From: Rhodospirillaceae bacterium
GTDB lineage: Bacteria; Pseudomonadota; Alphaproteobacteria; MPNO01; UBA2964
Assembly: GCA_002712335.1 (NCBI GenBank)
Contig: PATI01000069.1
Location: 7,060-71,059 of the forward strand
DNA length: 64,000 bases
Direction: 5' to 3'
Part shown: positions 15,747 to 24,534 of the stretch, in pieces
Layout of the letters: each line of letters opens with the position of its first letter
How positions within the stretch are numbered: position 1 is the stretch's first letter
The notes under the pieces: model-generated
Database searches by the model: none
What the model saw: the letters and a program-made list of their open reading frames with translations, nothing else
What the model was told of the DNA's origin: nothing
Translations under genes and position numbers: made by a program

Positions 15747-17939
15747 ATGGGCGGAGATTCGACGAGCAAGGTTAATGCTCTGCTAAACCAGAAAAGCGTT
15801 GCCATACTTGGCGCACGCGAAAACCCTATGGACTGGACGGCACGAATTTTTGCCAATTATAAGCGCTTTAAATTCACTGGTCCGGTTTGGCCAGTGAATC
15901 CGCGGTTTGAAGAAATTTGGGGAGTAAAATGTTATTCAAATCTCACTGATCTTCCAGAAACACCAGATCATCTTGTAGTCATGCGTGCTGCTGCCTCTGT
16001 CACCGAAATTTTGCGTGAGGCGGCCGGTCTCGGCACTCGCAGCGCTACAATATACGCCTCAGGATTTTCTGAACTTGGAACAGATAAGGGGCGAGAACTT
16101 GAAGAAGAGCTTCGTTTAGTTGTTAAAGAAACTGGCTTGGCGGTGTGTGGACCTAATTGCCTCGGCAGTCTATCTGCAAAGGGGAAATCGTTGTCTCTCC
16201 CTGACGATCGGATCCGGGAGTTAGTTTCTGGTCCAGTCGCCATGGTTGGACAAAGTGGAACCACCACACCAGGGATCGGGCGCACTTTGATAGATCGTGG
16301 CATTGACGTTGGTTATATTATTACCAGCGGAAACGAAGTGGGTTTAACAACGGCGGATTATATAAATTATTTTGTTGAAGATCCTGAAGTTAAGCTCGTG
16401 TTTTGTTTGATAGAGGCCGTTCGTAATTCACAGCAGTTTTTATCAGCTTGCCGGCGCGCGCGAGACGCGGGTAAGCCTGTGGTTGCTTTAAAAATGGGTG
16501 TTTCAGAAGGAGGTCGTGCCGCAGCATTGGCACATACTGGATCAATGGCAGGCTCAATTGAAGCGTTCGATGCAGTCGCGGGTGATGCCGGCGTCATACG
16601 GGTAGAAAGTGGTGATGCGGCAATCGATTTAATCGAATTACTGGTTCATGCCGGCGTGCCGGAGAAAGATAATGTCGGAGTTTTAGTTTATTCGGGAGGT
16701 GTTCGGGGTCTATCACTCGATGCTGCGGATCGTTATGGGGTTCCATTGCCAGAGTATTCTTTTCAAGCAACTTCAAAGTTCAAGGAAATTTTAGGAGATG
16801 ATTTACGGGTAACAAATCCTCTAGACGCTCCAGGTTTTATGAACCAAAAGCTTGAAACGATCATCGATATGGTTACGGCAATACAGAACGATTCAAATGT
16901 TGGAATGATTTTATTTCAGGAAGACTTGCCGCCGAGCGAGGGCATCAATGATGCTAATAAAAGGAGAACCAAGCGTGTGCTGGATACGATGATTGGTTTT
17001 CAGAAAAATTTTCTCAGCAAAGGTGGAAAGCCTATAGGGCTGATATCCCCGACATCTAGTGATTTAACGACATTTAGTAGGGAGGAACGAAAAAAATTTC
17101 CTAACATTCCAGTTCTAAACGAGCCAGATAGGGCCTTCAGGGCTCTTCGGTCCGCATTCAACTACAGAGATCGAATTCGAGATTCTAATAAAAATCCGAA
17201 ATTGATTAAGCGTAAAAGTAGTAAAATAATTTTAGAATCACTTAAGAATGTATCCAATAATGAACCGTTTGCACTTAACGAATTAAAGTCTAAAGAAATT
17301 ATATCGTCTTACGGGCTCCAAATTCCGATTGAAAAGTTTGCAAAGACTACCAGCGAAGCAGAAAATTTTGCGAATGAAATTGGCTTTCCAGTAGTAGTGA
17401 AGGGTGTTTCTGCCGCTATGACCCATAAGTCTGATGCCGGAGCAGTTATTCTTAACATTGAAGATGCGACTGGGGTAAAGAGAGCATGTGAAATGATTGC
17501 GTTAAACGTTGAAAAGTTTGACCCGGCATTAAAGCTTGAGGGCTGGCTTATTGCTCAAGCTATACCAAAGGGTTTGCAGTTAGTTTTGGGTATTCAGAAT
17601 GACCCCGAGATGGGCCCAGTTATTATGTTTGGCTTAGGAGGTGTGTGGTTAGAAATAATTAAAGATGTTTCATTTTGTAGCCCCGGTATGAGCCGTGCGC
17701 GCGCACAAAAGTTGATTTATGACACCCGTGCCGGGCAGATGGTCGATGGTTACCGAGGGAGTAATCCTTGTGATCGTGAAGCCATAATTGACGCCATTGT
17801 TGCGGTAGGTCGGTTAGCCGCTGATAACTCTGATACAATAGAGTCCGTCGATATTAATCCGTTCGTGGCAATGCCCGTCGGTGAGGGAGCTTTTGCTCTG
17901 GACGCTCTTGTTGTATTGAATGCAAAAAAGATAGACTAA
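15747..17939 (+). CDS. NDP-forming acyl-CoA synthetase (FerA/acetate-CoA ligase superfamily)
   Basis: A 730-residue protein joining the CoA-binding domain (SVAILGARENPMDW near 15-28), the succinyl-CoA ligase-like domain with the phospho-histidine in ALAHTGSMAGS, and a C-terminal ATP-grasp domain (GFPVVVKGVSAAMTHKSDAG). It activates a carboxylic acid to its CoA ester with ATP to ADP. The start is ATG 15747 behind AAGAAAG; an in-frame ATG at 15666 would add a basic, non-conserved leader and cover the inverted repeat CCCGTTGCAAACGGG at 15670-15684. An acyl-CoA dehydrogenase follows after 4 bp. It is a paralogue of the ligase at 37049. FerA of Sphingobium belongs to this superfamily; the substrate here is unknown. 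Confidence 0.88.
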   Translation: MGGDSTSKVNALLNQKSVAILGARENPMDWTARIFANYKRFKFTGPVWPVNPRFEEIWGVKCYSNLTDLPETPDHLVVMRAAASVTEILREAAGLGTRSATIYASGFSELGTDKGRELEEELRLVVKETGLAVCGPNCLGSLSAKGKSLSLPDDRIRELVSGPVAMVGQSGTTTPGIGRTLIDRGIDVGYIITSGNEVGLTTADYINYFVEDPEVKLVFCLIEAVRNSQQFLSACRRARDAGKPVVALKMGVSEGGRAAALAHTGSMAGSIEAFDAVAGDAGVIRVESGDAAIDLIELLVHAGVPEKDNVGVLVYSGGVRGLSLDAADRYGVPLPEYSFQATSKFKEILGDDLRVTNPLDAPGFMNQKLETIIDMVTAIQNDSNVGMILFQEDLPPSEGINDANKRRTKRVLDTMIGFQKNFLSKGGKPIGLISPTSSDLTTFSREERKKFPNIPVLNEPDRAFRALRSAFNYRDRIRDSNKNPKLIKRKSSKIILESLKNVSNNEPFALNELKSKEIISSYGLQIPIEKFAKTTSEAENFANEIGFPVVVKGVSAAMTHKSDAGAVILNIEDATGVKRACEMIALNVEKFDPALKLEGWLIAQAIPKGLQLVLGIQNDPEMGPVIMFGLGGVWLEIIKDVSFCSPGMSRARAQKLIYDTRAGQMVDGYRGSNPCDREAIIDAIVAVGRLAADNSDTIESVDINPFVAMPVGEGAFALDALVVLNAKKID

Positions 17940-17943
17940 TTAA

Positions 17944-19134
17944 ATGGAACTTGTTTTAAACGACGATCAGAAATTATTAAGAGAAAGTGCTGAAAAACTC
18001 GTGGAACGCTGTGGCGGTGCAGATAAACACCGTAATTTACGCAACACAGAACCAGGGTTTGATGACAGCCGCCTAAAAACTATATCCAAAGCGGGATGGT
18101 TATCTTTAATGGTCCCAGAAAAGTCAGGTGGGCTAGGCCTCGGTGTTACAGAACTCGCTCTAGTCTTAGAGCAAGCTGGAAGGGGCCTGTTAACCGAACC
18201 CGTTGCTGCTTTGGCCGCTGCGGCACGCGCGGTCGGAGTCGGTCAGGCCGCTACCGGAGCGGGTACAGAAGAGGCTCTAAATAAGGTGGTTGCAGGTGAA
18301 AATATTTTAATACCGGTCCTGCAGGATCCACTGGTACCCGATGAGAAGCGTGAACGAATTTTTGCGGAACATTATCATTATGGATACCAACTGACTGGAG
18401 TACGTCGGGGTGTTCCGTTTTCAGATGCCGCTCATGGCTTTATAGTTGATGCTAATACTTCTGACGGAATTATATTGATAATTGTTCCTCAAGATACCCG
18501 TGGCCTCAATATAAAAATATCGCGTTCGGTTGATGGTACAGCTCATGGTACACTGGAATTTACCGAAGCAACGCTCATGGCTGATGAATTACTGATTGCT
18601 GGAGTCAAGCACGGTGAGGCCCTTGCGGCAAATATTCATGATCGAATTCTGTTGGGGGTTTCCGCTGAGATGCTCGGAGTTATGGAGCAAGCTCTGGAGC
18701 TCGCTACAAGTTACATGAAAACCCGTGAACAATTTGGTCGTCCGATTGGGAGTTTCCAAGCTCTGCAGCATCGTGCGGTGAATGATCACATAGAAATTGA
18801 GTTAACACGGTCACTTCTATATCAGGCCTGCGAAGCGTTTGACTCAGGAAATGGTAATAGGGCAATGGTGGCCGCGGTGAAAACGAGGGCATCAGAGGCT
18901 GTTGTTTCAGTAACCAAATCCGTCATTCAGATGCATGGTGCTATCGGTTTTACCGATGAGTATGATGCTGGCCTATATTTGCGCCGGGCTATGACATTGG
19001 CTGCTCAATACGGCAATGCAGCAGAGCATAAGGAACGGTATGCTATCCTTTCTCGTATGGATAAAGGCAAGGGTGGTTCCTCATCAAAAAGGCGTAAGCG
19101 TAAAAAGGTAAGAAAATCCATTTTTGCTAGTTAA
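17944..19134 (+). CDS. Acyl-CoA dehydrogenase with basic C-terminal tail
   Basis: A 396-residue acyl-CoA dehydrogenase of the smaller, divergent group found with CoA ligases in steroid and aryl-acid pathways. Recognisable are MVPEKSGGLGLGVTEL near 55, MKTREQFGRPIGSFQALQHR near 260 and MHGAIGFTDEYDAGLYLRRA near 330. It starts 4 bp after the CoA ligase stop, so the two are co-translated. The last 25 residues are an unusual Lys/Arg run (SSSKRRKRKKVRKS) beyond the fold. The pairing suggests dehydrogenation of the CoA ester made by the ligase. Confidence 0.88.
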   Translation: MELVLNDDQKLLRESAEKLVERCGGADKHRNLRNTEPGFDDSRLKTISKAGWLSLMVPEKSGGLGLGVTELALVLEQAGRGLLTEPVAALAAAARAVGVGQAATGAGTEEALNKVVAGENILIPVLQDPLVPDEKRERIFAEHYHYGYQLTGVRRGVPFSDAAHGFIVDANTSDGIILIIVPQDTRGLNIKISRSVDGTAHGTLEFTEATLMADELLIAGVKHGEALAANIHDRILLGVSAEMLGVMEQALELATSYMKTREQFGRPIGSFQALQHRAVNDHIEIELTRSLLYQACEAFDSGNGNRAMVAAVKTRASEAVVSVTKSVIQMHGAIGFTDEYDAGLYLRRAMTLAAQYGNAAEHKERYAILSRMDKGKGGSSSKRRKRKKVRKSIFAS

Positions 19135-19231
19135 ATGATAGCTAAAGGAAACATTTACCAATTTTATCAGTTAATTTTACACACAAGATATTAGCAGATT
19201 CGGATATGATTAATTTAGTGAAGATCAGATA

Positions 19232-20296
19232 ATGAAAATTCTCATTTTACCTGGTGATGGAATTGGGCCGGAAATAGTATCAGTTGCGGAAGCGGCACTT
19301 CAGGCCTTGGATAAAAAATTTTCTCTTGGTCTCAGTTTAAACCGACAAAATATAGGACTTTCCAGTCTTAAATCATCGGGCGTAACCATTACTGAGGAAG
19401 TAGCAAAAATGGCTAATAGTGCCGATGGCGTCGTTCTCGGACCCGCTTCTACAGAGGACTATCCATCCGAAGCAGAGGGCGGCATCAATATTTCTTCCTG
19501 GTTCCGAAAAAATTTTGATCTGTACGCAAATATTCGACCTAGTAAAGTCCGTGAAGGTGTTTGCGGGCATGTTAAAAAAATGGATTTAATTATCGTTCGT
19601 GAAAATACAGAAGGGTTCTATGCCGACCGCAATATGGTGGTTGGTACCGGAGAATTCATGCCCACGCCTGATTTAGCTCTCGCGGTGGGAAAGGCGACAA
19701 AGGAAGGCTGCAGACGAATAGCGGTTACCGCGTTTGAATTAGCGCAAAGGCGTAGTAAACGTCTAACCGCCGTTCATAAGGCAAATGTTTTACGCCATTA
19801 TAGTGGCTTGTTTCTTGAGCAAGTTGAGGCCGTTTCAAAAGATTTTCGTGATGTACAGTTTGATAAAGTAATTGTTGATGCTATGGCAGCGCTTCTTGTA
19901 CGAACTCCTGAAAGATTTGATGTGGTAGTTACAACAAATATGTTTGGTGACATTTTATCTGACGAGGCTGCAGAATTAGCCGGTGGACTTGGACTTGCGG
20001 CATCTATCAATGTTGGGGTTGATCATGCAATAGCACAGGCTGCACATGGTTCTGCACCCGATATTGCGGGTAAGAATTATGCAAATCCGGCTGCTATAAT
20101 TTATTCCACTGCGATGTTGTTTGAGCACCTTGGATCTAAATTTGGTAAAAAGAATTATTTAGCAGCGGCTCAATCACTGTCGGAAAAAACTGACGCTCTC
20201 TTAGCGGCGGAAACTACTCGCACCCCAGATCTTGGGGGACATTGCACAACAAGTCTATTTGGGGCCAAGCTAGTTGAATTAATACTAAAAACCTAA
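19232..20296 (+). CDS. Isocitrate/isopropylmalate dehydrogenase family protein
   Basis: A 354-residue decarboxylating beta-hydroxyacid dehydrogenase. The family marks are LPGDGIGPEI at 6-15, the substrate arginines around ANIRPSK and RENTEG, the acidic metal site in DILSDEAAEL, and the NAD loop AAHGSAPDIAGKNYANP. RENTEG is typical of isocitrate, homoisocitrate and tartrate dehydrogenases, while LeuB has a RELTGG-type sequence, so it is probably not LeuB although leuCD occur 22 kb away. It ends 4 bp from the convergent PCuAC gene. Substrate could be isocitrate, tartrate/malate or a similar compound. Confidence 0.82.
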   Translation: MKILILPGDGIGPEIVSVAEAALQALDKKFSLGLSLNRQNIGLSSLKSSGVTITEEVAKMANSADGVVLGPASTEDYPSEAEGGINISSWFRKNFDLYANIRPSKVREGVCGHVKKMDLIIVRENTEGFYADRNMVVGTGEFMPTPDLALAVGKATKEGCRRIAVTAFELAQRRSKRLTAVHKANVLRHYSGLFLEQVEAVSKDFRDVQFDKVIVDAMAALLVRTPERFDVVVTTNMFGDILSDEAAELAGGLGLAASINVGVDHAIAQAAHGSAPDIAGKNYANPAAIIYSTAMLFEHLGSKFGKKNYLAAAQSLSEKTDALLAAETTRTPDLGGHCTTSLFGAKLVELILKT

Positions 20297-20300
20297 GATT

Positions 20301-20828
20301 TTAATGTTTGTGATGTTTTTTGGTTGTTGGCAGGCTGTGGTGGTGGGAATGATTACCCAGCGCACCTGCATGTAGAATGTTAACATTTACAAGAATTGTT
20401 CCTGCTTTTTCAAACCTTAGTTGAAGAGGAAAAGAATTACCATTCTTGAGTTTTTTGATAAGACCTATAAGCATGATATGATGACCGCCAGGTTTCAGGT
20501 GTAGAAAACTTTTAGGTGGGATCGATATCGATTTTAGTTGCCGCATTCTTAAAATGCCATTTTCCGATTTATGAGTGTGTAACTGTACCTTTTTAGCAAC
20601 AGAGGCGGAGGCGCCTAATAGATTTTCGCTATAATTTCCATGGTTATATATTGTTAAATAAACAACTCCATTTTTGCTAACTGATGCACGAGACCATGGA
20701 TCGTTTACTTTTATATGATGCGAGCCTTTATGGTGATCATGTTTGTGACCCTCTATTTTGTGGTGTTGCGCTAACAAATTACTCGCATTCAGTCCAAAGA
20801 TTATAATAACTGCAAAAAGCCTAAGCAT
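20301..20828 (-). CDS. Periplasmic copper chaperone, PCuAC family, His-rich ends
   Basis: A 175-residue exported protein with a signal peptide (MLRLFAVIIIFGLNASNLLA) and the PCuAC fold. The copper site is visible as LHTHKSENGILRM followed by GGHHIM, matching the family pattern H(M)X10MX21HXM approximately. Histidine-rich stretches flank it: HHKIEGHKHDHHKGSHH after the signal and NHSHHHS...KKHHKH at the end, giving extra metal capacity. The start is the ATG at 20828, 5 bp after the stop of the molybdenum hydroxylase gene; longer readings run into that gene. PCuAC proteins load copper into cytochrome oxidase; a link to the hydroxylase is not obvious. Confidence 0.85.
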   Translation of the reverse strand: MLRLFAVIIIFGLNASNLLAQHHKIEGHKHDHHKGSHHIKVNDPWSRASVSKNGVVYLTIYNHGNYSENLLGASASVAKKVQLHTHKSENGILRMRQLKSISIPPKSFLHLKPGGHHIMLIGLIKKLKNGNSFPLQLRFEKAGTILVNVNILHAGALGNHSHHHSLPTTKKHHKH

Positions 20829-20833
20829 AATTC

Positions 20834-23575
20834 TTACTCCAAATGTTGTAATTTGAGTTTTATTGCTTTTAGTAAACGGTCTGGCGTGCAAGGTGCTTTG
20901 TTTACTCTGACGCCTGTAGCTTGATAAATTCCTCCAAAAATGGCCGGAGCCGTTGCACAAAGGGCCGGTTCTCCAATACCTTTCGCACCCCAAGGTCCCG
21001 TGGGTTCTGGATCTTCTATGATGAATGTTTTCATATCAGGAATATCTCCAATTGTCGGTATTAAATAATCATGAAGGTTCTCTGTTTTGCCAGGAATAAA
21101 TTCCTCCATGAGTGCAAGTCCTAGGCCCTGAGCTATGCCTCCATGGATTTGGCCTTCAACCTGTTGGGGGTTTAGGGATTTGCCGACATCGTGAGCGGCA
21201 GCAATACGGAGAACTTTAACAGTGCCGAGTTGAGTGTCGACTGCAACATCAGCTATTTGGGCTGCAAAACCGTAGGTCCCATAGGGTTTCCCCTGCCCAT
21301 AGCTATCTAGGGGTTCGGTAGGAGGATCAAATTGACCTTCTCCGCGAAAAACCTCTCCCTGAGAGTTTTGTTCTAAGGAGGACAATTCGATCACATGGGT
21401 ACTAGTCTTTTCCTGAACGGTAATCTTACCACTATCAAATTTTATAGAAGCTTTCTTACCGACATTGGCCATCCGTAATATTTGCCCGCGAAGGTCTTCA
21501 CCGGCGAGTTTAGCTGCGTTGCCAGAAACATAGGCCTGACGCGATGCTGAACTTTTTCCGGCGTCGGCTGTTAAATCGGTATCGCCTGTAATTAGTTTCA
21601 GTTGATTTAATGCAATACCAAGGCCGTCAGCGGCGGCTTGCATCATAGTTGTGTTTGTCCCCTGTCCAATATCCTGAGCACCTGAGTAAAGAGTAACCGT
21701 CCCATCAACTTTAACGGCTATATGCATCGTGGAGGGATTTGCGATAGAAGTATTGCCGCAACCATACCACATACATCCAATGCCGACACCACGTCGGACA
21801 ACGGGTTGTTTAGAGTTGTGGTCCTCCACTTCTAAACGCCAAGATCGCCAGTCTTTGCGGAGTGCTTCTAAGCACTGATCCAATCCCGCACTTTTGAGTT
21901 TTTGACCGGTTGATGTTTCTTGTCCTTTCCGAATGGCATTAAGATATCGAAATTCTAATGGGTCCATGAAAATTTTCTCGGCCATCATGTCCATAAGTGC
22001 ATCATGTGCAATGGCTGCTTGTGGAACACCAAACCCTCTAAAAGCTCCTGCTGGTGTTTCATTAGAAAAAAAAGCTCGGGACTTGGTATTTATGTTTGGA
22101 ACAAAGTAAGGGCCTGAGGCATGTATTGGCACACGATCCTTAACTGTTAAACCCCATGATATGTAGGCTCCGGTATTAAAATCACCATTGAATTCAAAGG
22201 CTTTTAGTTTTCCCTCTTTATCACAGCCATATCGCGCATTAATTTTTGATGGGTGCCGTTTTGTTGTGGACGCCATTGATTCCAGACGGTTATAGGTGCA
22301 TCTCACGGGTTGGTTGAGCTTCCAAGCGGCTATGGCCACAAGGGGTTGTACGGTCTGGTCAAGCTTGCCACCGAAGCCGCCACCGCAAGCGGTCGGGATA
22401 ATTCTTACATCTTCAGGCGGAATTCCCAGTATGATTGCGACTTCATCTCTATCCATGTATGGACTTTGGGTGGTCACTGTTACTTCCATCCGGTTACCAA
22501 CGCGTTGGGCCCATCCGGCTTCAGGCTCAATATAAGCGTGTTCCACAAAACCCGTCTCAAAAGATCCCTCACAAATGACATCGCTCTCTCTGAAACCTGA
22601 CTCAATATTCCCTTTTAGAACTTCGCCGTTCGCTAGAATATTACCAGGGCGATCGTCGTGTATTTGTTGCGCATCGTCAGAAAGTGGGGCTTGGAAACCT
22701 TGTAAGGCCTCTTGCTCTTGCCACTTAATTGGTACGTCTTCATCTTTTATTAACTCTATTGTTTCCAAATCACCGACAAGTGCCATGATTGCCTCACCGC
22801 GATACCGGACGAAGCCGGGTGCCAAGACCGGCTGGTCTTTCACATCTGGATAAATTCCAAAGCCATTTAATCCGGGTACATCCGAGGCGGTTAAAATATC
22901 AACAAGTCCGGAGAATTTATTTTTAAATGAGGAGAGATCACCAAATGAAAAGGTTGCATTCCAGTATGGCGATCTGATGACGCGCAACCATAAGGCATCC
23001 ATGGGCGCCTGATCTGCCCCATACAATTCTGAACCGTTAACTTTTTCTTTACCATCGAGTTTAACGACCCTGGCCCCGACGGCTTCACCAGCCTCGGGAT
23101 GGGTTATGGTCATTGAAGAGGAAGCATTTACTTGCAAAATAGCGTCTATGATCTTTTTATATCCTGTGCAGCGGCAAAGGACACCGCCGAGGGCATCACA
23201 GATTTGTTGTTCGGTTGGAGAACTGTATTTCTTTAAAAGTTCGGTGGCTGCCATCAGCATTGCTGGAGTACAAATCCCACATTGAGCGGCCCCATGACGG
23301 TGAAAGGCCTTTTGCAGGGCGTTAAGGTCACCATCGTTAGATAGACCCTCTATAGTAAGGACATTGCGGCCATCTGCTTGGGCCAAAGGCACGAGGCAGG
23401 AGCAGACCTGTTTACCATCAAGGATCACGGTACACGCTCCACAGTCTCCTGCGTCGCACCCTACTTTTGTCCCAGTCATATTTAGGTCGTTGCGTAAAAC
23501 GTCTGCCAATCGTTTGACGGGCAGTGCTTCAACTACCTTTTCCTTACCATTAACGTTTAATTTAAATTTCGGCAT
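20834..23575 (-). CDS. Molybdenum hydroxylase: fused 2Fe-2S and molybdopterin subunits
   Basis: A 913-residue fusion in the xanthine dehydrogenase/aldehyde oxidase family. Residues 1-150 carry both [2Fe-2S] sites: C40, C45, C48 and C60, then C99, C102, C134 and C136. From about 165 the molybdopterin-binding part follows, with GGGFGGK, GAQDIGQGTN and the C-terminal GAKGIGEPAL, whose glutamate is the catalytic base. Usually these are two proteins (CoxS and CoxL). The FAD subunit gene starts upstream and ends 1 bp before this gene. It hydroxylates an N-heterocycle, aldehyde or aromatic CoA ester with water as oxygen donor; the substrate is not readable. Confidence 0.92.
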   Translation of the reverse strand: MPKFKLNVNGKEKVVEALPVKRLADVLRNDLNMTGTKVGCDAGDCGACTVILDGKQVCSCLVPLAQADGRNVLTIEGLSNDGDLNALQKAFHRHGAAQCGICTPAMLMAATELLKKYSSPTEQQICDALGGVLCRCTGYKKIIDAILQVNASSSMTITHPEAGEAVGARVVKLDGKEKVNGSELYGADQAPMDALWLRVIRSPYWNATFSFGDLSSFKNKFSGLVDILTASDVPGLNGFGIYPDVKDQPVLAPGFVRYRGEAIMALVGDLETIELIKDEDVPIKWQEQEALQGFQAPLSDDAQQIHDDRPGNILANGEVLKGNIESGFRESDVICEGSFETGFVEHAYIEPEAGWAQRVGNRMEVTVTTQSPYMDRDEVAIILGIPPEDVRIIPTACGGGFGGKLDQTVQPLVAIAAWKLNQPVRCTYNRLESMASTTKRHPSKINARYGCDKEGKLKAFEFNGDFNTGAYISWGLTVKDRVPIHASGPYFVPNINTKSRAFFSNETPAGAFRGFGVPQAAIAHDALMDMMAEKIFMDPLEFRYLNAIRKGQETSTGQKLKSAGLDQCLEALRKDWRSWRLEVEDHNSKQPVVRRGVGIGCMWYGCGNTSIANPSTMHIAVKVDGTVTLYSGAQDIGQGTNTTMMQAAADGLGIALNQLKLITGDTDLTADAGKSSASRQAYVSGNAAKLAGEDLRGQILRMANVGKKASIKFDSGKITVQEKTSTHVIELSSLEQNSQGEVFRGEGQFDPPTEPLDSYGQGKPYGTYGFAAQIADVAVDTQLGTVKVLRIAAAHDVGKSLNPQQVEGQIHGGIAQGLGLALMEEFIPGKTENLHDYLIPTIGDIPDMKTFIIEDPEPTGPWGAKGIGEPALCATAPAIFGGIYQATGVRVNKAPCTPDRLLKAIKLKLQHLE

Positions 23576-23576
23576 T

Positions 23577-24410
23577 TTAGGAAACTAATTGTTCTAAAGC
23601 TCGACGGATAAGTATGAGTGCGACATCTTTTCGGTATTCAGCAGTGCCACGAACATCGTCGATGGGTGACAATTGATTTAAGTGTTGGGCTGTTATTTGT
23701 TTGGAAATGCCGGGTAAAATGAGTTGTCCCAACAAAGTTCTTTCAAGTAAGTGCAGACGTTTGGCAACAGCTGAACATGATCCGACAGCAATACGTGCGC
23801 TGGCAATGGTTCCATTGTGTTTTTCGATAATCACAGAAACCATTGCAATAGAAATAACTAGATACTTTCTTGAGCCAAGCTTGAGAAAAGTCGCATCAGC
23901 GGGATATTTTAGCTTTGGAATACGAAGGCCGGTTACTATTTCATCGATAGCACGGCGGGTTTTTCGATTGCCCATAAGGAATTTTGCAAGCGGCATCGAG
24001 TGCTTACCACGCAAAGATTTGAGCTCTACTTCAGCGTTTAAGCACAGAAGAGGAGGTATTCCATCAGCAGCAGGTGAGGCATTACAAATATTACCGGTTA
24101 TAGTCCCGATATTTTGTATCTGTTTTCCACCCACCTCCATTGCACTAAGTTTTAATCCATCAAAATAAGAGGGAAGGTCTTTCTCAATTAAATCAGACCA
24201 TCGTGTAAGGGCTCCAATGCGAAAATAATCTTCTTTTTCAGAAATTCCCCTTAGCCCCTGAATATGACTGATGTCCAGAATGTCGTCATCGAGCGGCCTT
24301 CCAACACGAGAAGGATAGTAGTCGGTCCCACCGGCTAAAACCAACAGTGAATTTTCAGCAAGAGCATTTAATGCTTCCTGAACGGTCGTGGGTTTTATGT
24401 ACAAATTCAT
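23577..24410 (-). CDS. FAD-binding subunit of the molybdenum hydroxylase
   Basis: A 277-residue CoxM-like flavoprotein. The FAD site is shown by VLAGGTDYYPSR near residues 20-31 and by IGTITGNICNASPAAD near 102-117, both standard for this subunit. It passes electrons from the iron-sulfur domain to an acceptor. It is the first gene of the operon (CoxM, fused CoxSL, PCuAC) and faces the enolase-family gene across 124 bp that contain a 10-bp-arm inverted repeat. Confidence 0.92.
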   Translation of the reverse strand: MNLYIKPTTVQEALNALAENSLLVLAGGTDYYPSRVGRPLDDDILDISHIQGLRGISEKEDYFRIGALTRWSDLIEKDLPSYFDGLKLSAMEVGGKQIQNIGTITGNICNASPAADGIPPLLCLNAEVELKSLRGKHSMPLAKFLMGNRKTRRAIDEIVTGLRIPKLKYPADATFLKLGSRKYLVISIAMVSVIIEKHNGTIASARIAVGSCSAVAKRLHLLERTLLGQLILPGISKQITAQHLNQLSPIDDVRGTAEYRKDVALILIRRALEQLVS

Positions 24411-24471
24411 AATTACCTATAATCTATCTCTTTAAACATAAAAAAAACCCTCAAAGGTGATATTTTGTATA

Positions 24472-24506
24472 GAGGTTTGACACTTGTCAGGGAATGGTCA
24501 AACCTC
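24472..24506. promoter_or_regulatory. Inverted repeat between molybdenum hydroxylase and enolase-family genes
   Basis: GAGGTTTGAC at 24472-24481 and GTCAAACCTC at 24497-24506 are exact 10-bp arms around a 15-bp spacer. TTGACA (24477-24482) overlaps the left arm. The site lies 62 bp from the hydroxylase start and 29 bp from the enolase-family start, so it could be an operator for both divergent units. No T-run follows, which argues against a terminator. Confidence 0.5.
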
Positions 24507-24534
24507 AGGAATATCAAATGAATAGGATATTGAG

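Noticed and set aside
19232..20296. Naming the isocitrate/isopropylmalate-like gene leuB
   Set aside because: It has RENTEG like isocitrate/tartrate enzymes and lies far from leuCD.
22296..22600. Open frames antisense to the molybdenum hydroxylase gene
   Set aside because: They have no ribosome binding site or family resemblance and lie wholly inside a strongly supported gene.
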